Below are positions 36,051 to 44,444 of a DNA stretch of 64,000 nucleotides, in pieces (position 1 is the stretch's first letter; each line of letters begins with the position of its first letter). The stretch is from the NCBI RefSeq assembly GCF_002937075.1, contig NZ_NHSJ01000038.1, positions 62,001-126,000 on the forward strand, read 5' to 3'. The position numbers and the translations under genes are program-made. This DNA comes from Rhodoblastus sphagnicola (GTDB taxonomy: Bacteria; Pseudomonadota; Alphaproteobacteria; Rhizobiales; Beijerinckiaceae). The notes under the pieces were generated by a model. The model was not told where the DNA came from. It saw only the letters and a list, made by a program, of their open reading frames with translations, and searched no databases.

Positions 36051-36078
36051 GGGCCGCGTCCGCGCGGCCCTTTTCTTT
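36051..36078 (+). terminator. Intrinsic terminator between potF and potG
   Basis: GGGCCGCG at 36051-36058 pairs with CGCGGCCC at 36063-36070 around a 4-nt loop, followed by TTTTCTTT. It lies 7 nt after the potF stop and 22 nt before the potG start. It probably works as a partial terminator setting the ratio of binding protein to transporter. Confidence 0.7.
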
Positions 36079-36100
36079 ACCCGATCAGAAAGGCTTACTC

Positions 36101-37231
36101 GTGGACGTGTTGCGTGATGATGGCCTCCAGCCGTGGGCTGAAAAGAAAGTGGCGCCGCAACTGCGCATCAGCAACGTCGTCAAGACGTTCGACGGGTTTA
36201 CCGCCGTGGACGATGTCAGCCTCGACATTTATCGCGGCGAGTTTTTTTCGCTGCTGGGCGGCTCCGGTTGCGGCAAGACCACGCTTTTGCGCATGCTCGC
36301 CGGCTTCGAATTCCCCGACCGGGGCGCGATTACGGTCGATGGTCTCGACCTGCTGAAATTGCAGCCCTATGAGCGCCCGCTCAACATGATGTTCCAGAAC
36401 TACGCTCTGTTTCCCCACATGACCGTGGCGAAAAACATCGCCTTCGGCCTGCGCAACGAGGGACTTGGGCCGGACGAGGTGGAGAAGCGGGTAAAAAAAT
36501 CGCTTGAGCTGGTGCAATTGTCGACGTTTTCGGAGCGCAAGCCGAACCAGCTTTCCGGCGGCCAGAGGCAACGCGTGGCCCTGGCCCGCGCGCTGATCAA
36601 GCGGCCGAGCGTCCTGCTGCTCGACGAGCCGCTTTCCGCGCTCGACAAGAAATTGCGCGAGGCCACCCAGTTCGAATTGATCAACATTCAAAAGCAGGTC
36701 GGCGTCACCTTCATCATGGTCACGCATGATCAGGACGAAGCCATGGCCATGTCCACCCGCATCGCCGTGATGGACAAGGGCCGCGTCGTGCAGGTCGGCG
36801 AGCCGCGCGAAATCTACGAATATCCGCGCTCGCGGTTTGTCGCCACCTTCATCGGCTCGATCAATCTGCTGGAGGGGCCGGTGATCGATTTTGGCGCCGA
36901 CGGCTCGCGCGTCGAATGCGCGCAATGGGGCGGTCCGGTCCAGGTCGCGCAGGATCTTGCGGCGCTTGCCAGCCACCATGTCGCCATCGGCGTGCGGCCC
37001 GAAAAAATCCGCCTCGCGCGCGCCGACGACAGCGCCTTCGCCGCCGACAATATTGCCGAAGGCGTGGTCAAGGAGATCGCCTATCTCGGCGATTCCATGC
37101 TCTATCGCGTGCAATTGCCGGGCGGCCTGCTGGTGAAAGTCGCCGCGCAAAATCTCGGCGTCTGGTTCGCCGCCGATGAGCCGGTGCGCATCGGCTTCGA
37201 CGCGTCCGCCGGCGTGGCGATCGACAAATGA
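36101..37231 (+). CDS. potG: Putrescine ABC transporter ATP-binding protein
   Basis: A 376-residue importer ATPase. Walker A is GGSGCGKTT near residue 51, the Q-loop is [12 protein letters not shown] near 96, the signature is [15 protein letters not shown] near 150, Walker B is [11 protein letters not shown] near 172 and the switch histidine is in [10 protein letters not shown] near 206. A TOBE domain ends the chain (about 290-376). The GTG start at 36101 has AGAAAGG at a good distance. The stop overlaps the potH start (ATGA). It powers uptake by PotH and PotI. Confidence 0.92.
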   Translation: MDVLRDDGLQPWAEKKVAPQLRISNVVKTFDGFTAVDDVSLDIYRGEFFSLLGGSGCGKTTLLRMLAGFEFPDRGAITVDGLDLLKLQPYERPLNMMFQNYALFPHMTVAKNIAFGLRNEGLGPDEVEKRVKKSLELVQLSTFSERKPNQLSGGQRQRVALARALIKRPSVLLLDEPLSALDKKLREATQFELINIQKQVGVTFIMVTHDQDEAMAMSTRIAVMDKGRVVQVGEPREIYEYPRSRFVATFIGSINLLEGPVIDFGADGSRVECAQWGGPVQVAQDLAALASHHVAIGVRPEKIRLARADDSAFAADNIAEGVVKEIAYLGDSMLYRVQLPGGLLVKVAAQNLGVWFAADEPVRIGFDASAGVAIDK

Positions 37232-38142
37232 GCGCGCCGATTTTCTCCAACGCGCAAACGCGCGGTTTCGGGCGCTTCCTCGCCGTCGCCGTTCCCTACG
37301 GCTGGTTCCTGGTGTTCTTCCTCGCGCCGTTCCTGATCGTCGCCAAGATCAGCCTCTCCACGGCGGCGACCGCCATCCCGCCTTACGAATCCCTGGTGTC
37401 CTGGGCCGACGACGGGGCGCTGGTGCTGACGCTGCACTTCAACAATTACAAGCTGATCTTCTCGGATCCCGTCTATCTCATCGCCTATGCCTCGTCGCTG
37501 CGCAACGCCGCCGTGACCGTGATCTTCACGCTGCTGCTCGGCTATCCGCTGGCCTATTTCATCGCCTCGCGCAGCGCCAAATGGCGCGCGCCGCTGTTGA
37601 TGCTGGTGATGATGCCGTTCTGGACCTCGTTCCTGATCCGCGTCTATGCCTGGATCGGAATTTTGAAGCCCAATGGCGTGATCAACTCCGCCCTGCTCTG
37701 GCTCGGCGTGATCGACAAGCCGCTCGATATTCTCAACAACCAGTTCGCCGTTTATCTCGGCATGGTCTACGCCTATCTGCCGTTCATGGTGCTGCCGCTC
37801 TATGCGCATCTGGAGAAGCTGGACTGGTCGCTGCTTGAGGCCGCCGGCGATCTCGGCGCCCGGCCCGCCCGCGTGTTCCGCGAAGTGACGCTGCCGCTGT
37901 CCATGCCCGGCATTGTCGCTGGCAGTCTGCTCGTCTTCATCCCGGCGGTCGGCGAATATATCGTCCCGACCCTGCTCGGCGGGCCGGACACCCTGACCAT
38001 CGGCGCCGCCTTGTGGAACGAATTCTTCAGCAACCACGACTGGCCGGTCGCCTCGACCGTGGCGGTGGCTTTGGTGGTGCTGCTGGTCGGTCCGCTGATG
38101 GCGCTGCAGAATTACCAGGCCAAGGAGGAGCAAAAGCCATGA
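37228..38142 (+). CDS. potH: Putrescine ABC transporter permease
   Basis: A 304-residue inner-membrane permease with about six helices, the first at about 20-45. The cytoplasmic EAA loop, EAAGDLGARPARVFREVTLP near 207-226, docks on the ATPase. It starts in a four-base overlap with potG and overlaps potI by four bases, so potGHI are translationally coupled. Family: binding-protein-dependent transport permease of the PotB/PotH type. Confidence 0.91.
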   Translation: MSAPIFSNAQTRGFGRFLAVAVPYGWFLVFFLAPFLIVAKISLSTAATAIPPYESLVSWADDGALVLTLHFNNYKLIFSDPVYLIAYASSLRNAAVTVIFTLLLGYPLAYFIASRSAKWRAPLLMLVMMPFWTSFLIRVYAWIGILKPNGVINSALLWLGVIDKPLDILNNQFAVYLGMVYAYLPFMVLPLYAHLEKLDWSLLEAAGDLGARPARVFREVTLPLSMPGIVAGSLLVFIPAVGEYIVPTLLGGPDTLTIGAALWNEFFSNHDWPVASTVAVALVVLLVGPLMALQNYQAKEEQKP

Positions 38143-38969
38143 ACGCCGCGCAGAGCCGCTTCCTGCTCCTGGCGATGTCGCTCCTCGCCATTTTCTTCCT
38201 CTACGCCCCCATCGTCTCCATCGTCATCTATTCCTTCAACGAGTCGCAACTCGTCACGGTGTGGTCGCGCTTCTCCACCAAATGGTACGCGGCTTTGCTC
38301 CATGACGACCAGATCTTGCGCGCCACGCGGATTTCGCTGGAGGTCGCGCTGCTGAGCGCCACCGGCGCCACCGTGCTCGGCACATTCGCCGGTTACGTGC
38401 TGTCGCGGTTCGGACGCTTTCCCGGCCGCACCCTGTTTTCCGGCATCGTGATGGCGCCTTTGGTGATGCCGGAAATCATCATGGGCATTTCCATGCTGCT
38501 GCTGTTCGTGGCGCTGGAAGCCGCGATCGGCTGGCCGCCTCGCGACATCCAGACCATCGTCATGGCGCATATCACTTTCGCCACCGCCTTTGTCGCGGTG
38601 GTGGTGCAGAGCCGGCTGGCCGAAATCGACGTGTCCATCGAGGAGGCGGCGGCCGATCTCGGCGCGCGGCCGTTGCAGGTGTTCTTTCTCGTCACGCTGC
38701 CGCTGATCGCGCCGGCTCTGGTGTCCGGCTTTCTGCTGGCGTTTTCGCTGAGCCTCGACGATCTCGTCATCACTTCCTTCGTCTCCGGGCCGAGTTCGAC
38801 CACGCTGCCGGTGGTGATCTTCTCGAAAGTGCGGCTGGGTCTCAATCCCGAGATCAACGCGCTGGGCACGCTGATCATCCTGTTCGTCGGCGTGATCGCC
38901 ACGCTCGCCACCTTCCGCACCGTGTTCGCCGATTGGCGCGGGCGCCGGAAAGTGGACGCGCCAGCCTGA
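38139..38969 (+). CDS. potI: Putrescine ABC transporter permease
   Basis: A 276-residue permease partner of PotH with about six helices. YSFNESQLVTVWSRFSTKWY near 29-48 is the characteristic PotC/PotI periplasmic segment, and the EAA loop is EEAAADLGARPLQVFFLVTLP near 167. The ATG at 38139 follows AAGGAGGAG, an unusually strong ribosome site, inside the end of potH. The regulator gene follows after 7 nt, so it is probably on the same message. Confidence 0.91.
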   Translation: MNAAQSRFLLLAMSLLAIFFLYAPIVSIVIYSFNESQLVTVWSRFSTKWYAALLHDDQILRATRISLEVALLSATGATVLGTFAGYVLSRFGRFPGRTLFSGIVMAPLVMPEIIMGISMLLLFVALEAAIGWPPRDIQTIVMAHITFATAFVAVVVQSRLAEIDVSIEEAAADLGARPLQVFFLVTLPLIAPALVSGFLLAFSLSLDDLVITSFVSGPSSTTLPVVIFSKVRLGLNPEINALGTLIILFVGVIATLATFRTVFADWRGRRKVDAPA

Positions 38970-38976
38970 GGGAAAA

Positions 38977-40515
38977 ATGCGCATCGACGTCCGCTTCCGC
39001 GACCGCGTCGGCATCGCGCAGGAAATTCTGGGCCGGCTCGCGGCGCAGAACCTCAATCTGACGGCGGTGGAAGTCGCGCCGCCGCACGTGTTCATCGAGG
39101 CGCCGCAACTCGCGCCGGGACAATGGAACGCGCTGCGCCAGAACCTGCGCGACGTGCCCGGCGTGTCCGAGGCGCTGATCGTGGACATGCTGCCCGGCGC
39201 GCGCCAGCGGCTGCATCTCGACGCGCTGATGGCGGCGATGAAGGATCCCGTGCTGCTGGCCGACGCCGAGGGGGCGCTTCTCGCCGTGAATGAAGCGGCC
39301 CGGCGCGCGGCCGGCCGTGGCGACGTCGATCTCACCGGGTTGAGCATTGGCGCGCTGTTCGACGACCTGGCCCTGCAACGCGAACTGACCGAAAGCGGTT
39401 TTGACGCGCCGTCGCGCGAAGTGATTTTGCGCGGGCGCGCGTTTCAACTCGACATCGCCGGCGTGTCCGACGCCGGCCGCGCGGCCGGCGGCGTGCTCAC
39501 GCTTTATTCGCCGGAGCGTCTGGGCGCGCGGATGCAGGCCCTGCGGGCGCCGGCCGCCGAGGGGCTGGACACTTTGGTCGGCGCCTCGCCGGTCATTTGC
39601 GCCTTGAAACAGCGGGCGGCGCGGCTCGCGCCCTTGTCGGCGCCGTTGATGATCCTGGGCGAGACCGGCACCGGCAAGGAATTGGTGGCGCAAGCCTGCC
39701 ATCAGCTCAGCCCCCGGCGCCGCGCCCCCTTTCTCGCGCTGAACTGCGCGGCTTTGCCGGAAAATCTCGCGGAGAGCGAATTGTTCGGCTATGCGCCCGG
39801 CGCCTTCACCGGCGCCTCGCGCGGCGGCAAGCCCGGCCTGCTGGAAATGGCGGCGGGCGGCACGGTGTTCCTCGACGAAATCGGGGAGATGTCGCTCTAT
39901 CTGCAAGCCAAGCTGCTGCGCTTCCTCAATGACGGCTCGTTCCGCCGCGTCGGCGGCGACCGCGAATTGCGCGTGGACGTGCGCATTATTTCCGCCACCC
40001 ATCGCGATCTCGCCGCCATGGTGGCGAGCGGGGGCTTTCGCGAGGATCTGTTTTATCGGCTCGACGTGCTCAGTCTCAACGTGCCGCCCCTGCGCGAGCG
40101 CGGCGACGATGTGCTGCTGCTGGCCCGGCATTTTCTCGACCGCGCGGCGGCCCAGACCGGCCGCGTCGGCGCCCGCCTTTCGCCAGCGAGCGAAGCCGCT
40201 TTGCGCGGCGCCGCCTGGCCCGGCAATGTCCGCCAGCTCGAAAATCTGCTGTTTCGCGCGGTGGCGCTCAGCGACGACGGCGCGATCGAATTGGGCGATC
40301 TCGGCGGCGAAACCGGTCGCGCCCCGGCGGCGCGCGAGGCGGACGAACCGGCCGACTGGCGCAGCGGCGTCGCGGCCTTCGAGCGCGACCTGCTGGCGCG
40401 GCTGCTGCCGCGCTTTCCCTCCAGCCGCAAATTGGCCGAGCGCCTGGGCGTCTCGCACACGATGATTGCGCGCAAGCTGCACCAATATGGGCTGTCGGCT
40501 TCCTCCGGCGAATAA
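38977..40515 (+). CDS. TyrR-like sigma-54 activator
   Basis: A 512-residue regulator with TyrR architecture. An N-terminal ACT domain (1-70, MRIDVRFRDRVGIAQEILG) is followed by a PAS domain (about 75-185) and an AAA+ domain (about 205-435), with Walker A GETGTGKEL, an intact GAFTGA loop near 272, Walker B GGTVFLDEIGEM near 290 and an arginine-finger region. A Fis-type HTH ends the chain (RKLAERLGVSHTMIARKL, about 485-505). Enteric TyrR has lost the GAFTGA loop, so this protein, unlike it, is likely to activate sigma-54 polymerase. No obvious -24/-12 promoter was seen beside it. It lies 7 nt after potI, suggesting a role in amino-acid or polyamine control. Confidence 0.86.
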   Translation: MRIDVRFRDRVGIAQEILGRLAAQNLNLTAVEVAPPHVFIEAPQLAPGQWNALRQNLRDVPGVSEALIVDMLPGARQRLHLDALMAAMKDPVLLADAEGALLAVNEAARRAAGRGDVDLTGLSIGALFDDLALQRELTESGFDAPSREVILRGRAFQLDIAGVSDAGRAAGGVLTLYSPERLGARMQALRAPAAEGLDTLVGASPVICALKQRAARLAPLSAPLMILGETGTGKELVAQACHQLSPRRRAPFLALNCAALPENLAESELFGYAPGAFTGASRGGKPGLLEMAAGGTVFLDEIGEMSLYLQAKLLRFLNDGSFRRVGGDRELRVDVRIISATHRDLAAMVASGGFREDLFYRLDVLSLNVPPLRERGDDVLLLARHFLDRAAAQTGRVGARLSPASEAALRGAAWPGNVRQLENLLFRAVALSDDGAIELGDLGGETGRAPAAREADEPADWRSGVAAFERDLLARLLPRFPSSRKLAERLGVSHTMIARKLHQYGLSASSGE

Positions 40516-40519
40516 GTTT

Positions 40520-40529
40520 TGTGATCATA
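40520..40529. promoter_or_regulatory. TGTGATCA-type operator, site 4
   Basis: TGTGATCATA lies 4 nt after the stop of the TyrR-like gene. It is identical to site 5 and differs from site 3 by one base. It is probably an upstream operator of puuA copy 2. Confidence 0.45.
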
Positions 40530-40716
40530 ATAACACGACGCTGGGCTGTCATGCGGTCGCCACAGCCGTTGCGACCGTGCGCCACGCCGTAGCGGATCGC
40601 TTACAAAACGCTTGGCGACAGGGCTTTGAGCCTGGACTGCCCAAAGAAAGGACTCACACCGCCGCTTCTTTGAGCAAGATTGAGCCTTAAATCGCCTTGG
40701 CAGACATCAAGACAAA

Positions 40717-40726
40717 TGTGATCATA
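40717..40726. promoter_or_regulatory. TGTGATCA-type operator, site 5
   Basis: TGTGATCATA lies in the AT-rich presumptive promoter of puuA copy 2. Identity to site 4 and one-base difference from the perfect site 3 support recognition by the same protein, most simply the GntR regulator at 30918. Confidence 0.5.
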
Positions 40727-40830
40727 TTTTTAGCGAAAGAAACTTCTTCCGCCGGGCTCGCCGCCGCGCTTTCGCGCTTAAGCCGTCGCGCTCAAGAGTC
40801 GCCTCGGCGACCTCGAACCCATGGTAGAGA

Positions 40831-42213
40831 ATGATAGTAGACCAGAAACATTCCATTGCCCCGAGCCTGGCGCAATGGCCCGAAATCGAAGTGCTCGAAG
40901 CCTTCGTCATCGATGTCAACGGCGTCGCCCGCGGCAAATGGATTCCGCGCGATCGCGCGGCCGAAGTGCTGCAAAAGGGCATGGCCCTGCCCCGCTCCGC
41001 GCTGGCGCTGGACATTTGGGGCCGCGACGTCGATGAAGCCGGCCTCGCCAACGGCACCGGCGACCCCGACGGTCTGTGCATGCCGGTCGAAGGCACGCTC
41101 GCCCCGGCCACCTGGCTCGACCGCCCCACCGCCCAAATCCTGATGACCATGCGCAATTCGAACGGCGAACCGTTCTTCGCCGATCCGCGCGGCGTGTTGT
41201 CCCGGGTTCTCGATCGCTTCGCCGCACTCGATCTGCGGCCGGTCGTCGCCGCCGAACTGGAATTCTACCTGATCGACGCGACGAGATCGGCCACGGATCC
41301 GGTGCGGCCGCCAAAATCGCGCGCCGGCCGCTGGCAGGGCTGGCAGACGCAGGTTCTGTCCGTATCCGAACTGCACGAGTTCGAGGGGCTGCTTTCGGAG
41401 ATCACCCGTTGCGCGCGGTTGCAGGGCATTCCCGTTGACGCCACCCTGCGCGAAAACGGACCGGGTCAGTATGAGATCAACTTGAAGCACGTCGCCGACC
41501 CGCTCAAGGCGGCTGATCATGCCGTGCTGCTCAAGCGCGTGGTCAAGGGCGTGGCGCATCGCAACGGCCTCGACGCCACCTTCATGGCCAAGCCCTATGG
41601 CGATTGCGAAGGCTCGGGCATGCATGTGCATATCTCCATGCTCGACAAGGCCGGCAACAACGTGTTCGCCAGCGAGGACGGCAAGGGCAGCGCCACCATG
41701 CTGCACGCCGTCGGCGGGCTGGTCGCGACCATGGGCGAGGCGATGGCGATTTTCGCGCCGCACGCCAACAGCTATCGCCGGTTGACGCCCGGCGCCCACG
41801 CGCCGCTCTACGCCTCCTGGGACTATGACAATCGCACCGCCGCCGTGCGCCTGATCACCGCCAGCAAGTCGGCCTCGCGCATCGAGCACCGGGTTTGCGG
41901 CGCCGACGTCAATCCGTACCTCGCCATGGCCGCCATTCTCGCCGGCATGCATCACGGCATCACCCGCAAGTTGGCGCCGCCGCCGGTTCCCGCGCCCAAG
42001 AGCGGGCGCCCCGAGGATCTCGACGCGGAATTCGAACGGCTGTCGAGCAATTGGGACGACGGCATCGAAGCTTTCGAGGAGTCCGAGTTCGTCGCCGATT
42101 ATTTCAGCGCCGATTACCAGCGGCTCTACGCCGCCTGCAAGCGTCAGGAACTCGACGAGTTCCGCCAGCGCGTGACCGACGTCGAATACGACGCCTATCT
42201 GCGCAACGCCTGA
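40831..42213 (+). CDS. puuA: Gamma-glutamylputrescine synthetase-like protein (copy 2)
   Basis: A 460-residue glutamine-synthetase-fold ligase and paralogue of the protein encoded at 29288. FVIDVNGVARGKWIPRDRA lies near 26, AAELEFYLI near 142, ENGPGQYEINLKHVADPL near 208, KPYGDCEGSGMHVHISM near 252 and SRIEHRVCGADVNPYLAMA near 348. It shares the ending RQELDEFRQRVTDVEYDAYL with the copy 1 pattern. The ATG at 40831 is the first start after the twin palindromes. Two such ligases, as with SpuB and SpuI in pseudomonads, probably differ in amine preference. Confidence 0.86.
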   Translation: MIVDQKHSIAPSLAQWPEIEVLEAFVIDVNGVARGKWIPRDRAAEVLQKGMALPRSALALDIWGRDVDEAGLANGTGDPDGLCMPVEGTLAPATWLDRPTAQILMTMRNSNGEPFFADPRGVLSRVLDRFAALDLRPVVAAELEFYLIDATRSATDPVRPPKSRAGRWQGWQTQVLSVSELHEFEGLLSEITRCARLQGIPVDATLRENGPGQYEINLKHVADPLKAADHAVLLKRVVKGVAHRNGLDATFMAKPYGDCEGSGMHVHISMLDKAGNNVFASEDGKGSATMLHAVGGLVATMGEAMAIFAPHANSYRRLTPGAHAPLYASWDYDNRTAAVRLITASKSASRIEHRVCGADVNPYLAMAAILAGMHHGITRKLAPPPVPAPKSGRPEDLDAEFERLSSNWDDGIEAFEESEFVADYFSADYQRLYAACKRQELDEFRQRVTDVEYDAYLRNA

Positions 42214-43115
42214 ATTTTCTGCCCGCGCGGCGCCTCCGCGCGGGCTTCCTCTAATAGCCAGTCGCGAAACCGCGCCAGCGGTTCCGAGCCCTGCTCCGGC
42301 GCGATCAGATAATACGCCTTGTCGTCGCGATGCGCGTTTTCATTGGCGATGACGAGGCGCCCCTCGCGCAATTCCTCCTCGATCAGCATGGCCGGGATCA
42401 GCGCGATGCCCGTTCCCAGCATGGCCGCCTGCGCCGACATGGAAAACAGCTCCATCCTCATGCCCATCATGTCGCGCGGAACCGACAGGCCGCGCGCGGA
42501 AAACCAGTCACGCCAGGCATAAGGGCGCGTGGCCTGCTGAATCAGCGGATGCTGGGCGATCTGTTCGGGTGTGAGGCTCTTACGGCGCTTCAGCAGCGCC
42601 GGGCCACAGACCGGAAACGAATCCTCGTGCATCAGGAAATGCGCCTGCGTGCCCGGCCAGCCGGCCAAACCGAAATAGAGCGCGGCGTCAAAACCGCTGC
42701 CTTCGAACAGGAACGGCCGCGTCCGCGTCGAGAGGTTGAGGCTGATGTCGGGATTGGCGGCATAGAAGCGATCGAGACGCGGCAGCAGCCAGCGCGTGGC
42801 GAAGGTCGGCATCACCGCAAGCTCCAGCGTGACGCCGCGCACCGGCCGCGACATCAGATCGAGCGTGTCGCGCTCGATCTCGTCGAGCCGCGACGCGATG
42901 CGCCGGCTATAGGCCTCCCCGGCTTCCGAAAGTTTGACGCCGCGCGGCAGGCGCACGAACAGCGGCACGCCGAGATAATCTTCCAGTTGCGCGACGCGCC
43001 GGCACACCGCACCCTGGGTCAGACCCAGTTCGTCCGCCGCCTTGGTGAAACTTTCATGCCGGGCGGCGCTCTCGAAGGCGGTGAGCGCGCCCAGGTTCGG
43101 GATTTTCCGTCGCAC
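42195..43115 (-). CDS. LysR-family regulator of the glutarate module
   Basis: A 306-residue GcvA-like LysR regulator. The N-terminal winged HTH is ALTAFESAARHESFTKAADE followed by LGLTQGAVCRRVAQLEDYLG (about 8-50), and the effector domain has periplasmic-binding-protein fold. The GTG at 43115 is chosen because AGGAG lies 5 nt before it and the typical RRKIPNL opening follows; the ORF also has an upstream ATG at 43166. It is divergent from glutaryl-CoA dehydrogenase, a widespread arrangement in which the LysR protein activates gcdH in response to glutarate or glutaryl-CoA. The 3' end overlaps the 3' end of puuA copy 2 by 19 nt on the opposite strand. Confidence 0.88.
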   Translation of the reverse strand: MRRKIPNLGALTAFESAARHESFTKAADELGLTQGAVCRRVAQLEDYLGVPLFVRLPRGVKLSEAGEAYSRRIASRLDEIERDTLDLMSRPVRGVTLELAVMPTFATRWLLPRLDRFYAANPDISLNLSTRTRPFLFEGSGFDAALYFGLAGWPGTQAHFLMHEDSFPVCGPALLKRRKSLTPEQIAQHPLIQQATRPYAWRDWFSARGLSVPRDMMGMRMELFSMSAQAAMLGTGIALIPAMLIEEELREGRLVIANENAHRDDKAYYLIAPEQGSEPLARFRDWLLEEARAEAPRGQKIQALRR

Positions 43116-43252
43116 GAAGACTCCTGCACTTGCGACGATCTTAGGCGCGACGACGATCTGTGACAATCACGCACAGGTGCATGTGGTTTTGTCGTTTGCG
43201 CAGGGGCGCGCGCCGATCTAATCGAGTTGGAAACGACCGGGAGAACGCCAGA
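43116..43252. promoter_or_regulatory. Divergent control region lysR / gcdH
   Basis: A 137-nt gap between the LysR gene and gcdH. LysR proteins usually bind here at T-N11-A boxes. A repeated CGACGATCT occurs at about 43133-43141 and 43150-43158, which may be part of the binding site. Confidence 0.4.
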
Positions 43253-44440
43253 ATGTCCTCACATCGCGCCAGCTTTAATGCGCAAGACCCCTTCGCGCTC
43301 GATGCGCAACTGACCAGCGACGAGCGTCTGATCCGCGACACGGCGCAGCGCTATGCCGCCGACAAACTGGCCCCGCGCGTGCAAAACGCGTTTCGCCATG
43401 AGCAGACCGACGTCGCGATCTTCCGCGAAATGGGCGAACTCGGCCTGCTCGGGCCGACCATCCCGGAGGAATTTGGCGGCGCCGGTTTGAACTATGTGTC
43501 CTATGGCCTGGTCGCGCGCGAGGTCGAGCGGATCGATTCGGGCTATCGCTCGATGATGTCCGTGCAATCCTCGCTGGTGATGGTCCCGATTTACGAATTC
43601 GGCTCGCAGGAGCAGCGCCAGAAATATCTGCCCAAGCTGGCGACCGGCGAATGGATCGGCTGTTTCGGCCTGACCGAGCCGAACCATGGCTCCGATCCCG
43701 GTTCGATGGCGACGCGGGCGCGCAAGGTTCCCGGCGGGTTTTCTCTGTCCGGGTCGAAGATGTGGATCACCAATTCGCCCATCGCCGATGTGTTCGTGGT
43801 CTGGGCCAAGGATGATTCCGGCGATATCAGGGGCTTCATTCTGGAGAAGGGAATGAAGGGCCTGTCGGCGCCGGCGATCCACGGCAAGGTCGGCTTGCGC
43901 GCCTCCATCACCGGCGAGATCGTGATGGACGAAGTGTTCGCGCCAGACACCGCGCTGCTGCCGAATGTGAAGGGGCTCAAGGGGCCGTTCACCTGCCTCA
44001 ATTCGGCGCGCTACGGCATCGCCTGGGGCGCGCTCGGCGCGGCGGAAGCCTGCTATGACACCGCCCGAACCTATACCGGCGACCGCAAACAATTCGGGCG
44101 GCCGCTCGCCGCCAACCAACTGATCCAGAAGAAGCTCGCGGATATGGTGACCGAGATTGCGCTGGGGCTGCAACTCTGCCTGCGTCTTGGCCGCATGAAG
44201 GACGAGGGCGCCGCGCCGGTGGAGTTGACGTCCATCGCCAAGCGCAATTCCTGCGGCAAGGCGCTGGACATTGCGCGGGTTGCGCGCGACATGCTCGGCG
44301 GCAACGGGATATCCGACGAATTCTGCGTGGCGCGGCATCTGGTCAATCTGGAGGTCGTCAACACCTATGAGGGCACGCACGACATTCACGCCCTGATCAT
44401 CGGCCGGGCCATCACCGGCATAGCCGCTTTCGCGAACTAA
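43253..44440 (+). CDS. gcdH: Glutaryl-CoA dehydrogenase
   Basis: A 395-residue FAD enzyme of the acyl-CoA dehydrogenase family that oxidises and decarboxylates glutaryl-CoA to crotonyl-CoA. [20 protein letters not shown] lies near 60, [19 protein letters not shown] near 135-153, [18 protein letters not shown] near 165, and the catalytic glutamate in [20 protein letters not shown] near 370. The ATG at 43253 gives the usual length. It is followed after 4 nt by a CoA transferase that would activate glutarate, so lysine or cadaverine carbon can enter as glutarate. Confidence 0.93.
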   Translation: MSSHRASFNAQDPFALDAQLTSDERLIRDTAQRYAADKLAPRVQNAFRHEQTDVAIFREMGELGLLGPTIPEEFGGAGLNYVSYGLVAREVERIDSGYRSMMSVQSSLVMVPIYEFGSQEQRQKYLPKLATGEWIGCFGLTEPNHGSDPGSMATRARKVPGGFSLSGSKMWITNSPIADVFVVWAKDDSGDIRGFILEKGMKGLSAPAIHGKVGLRASITGEIVMDEVFAPDTALLPNVKGLKGPFTCLNSARYGIAWGALGAAEACYDTARTYTGDRKQFGRPLAANQLIQKKLADMVTEIALGLQLCLRLGRMKDEGAAPVELTSIAKRNSCGKALDIARVARDMLGGNGISDEFCVARHLVNLEVVNTYEGTHDIHALIIGRAITGIAAFAN

Positions 44441-44444
44441 GCCC

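Larger units (their letters stand above)
40516..40830. promoter_or_regulatory. Control region upstream of puuA copy 2
   Basis: This 315-nt gap has no credible gene. It is bracketed by two identical TGTGATCATA sites (40520-40529 and 40717-40726), 197 nt apart, close to a whole number of helical turns. The right site lies in an AT-rich stretch 105 nt before puuA copy 2. The middle (about 40540-40690) shows no recognisable feature. Confidence 0.5.

Noticed and set aside
40540-40690. Short protein or tRNA between the TyrR-like gene and puuA copy 2
   Set aside because: No cloverleaf could be drawn, and the open frames lack ribosome sites.
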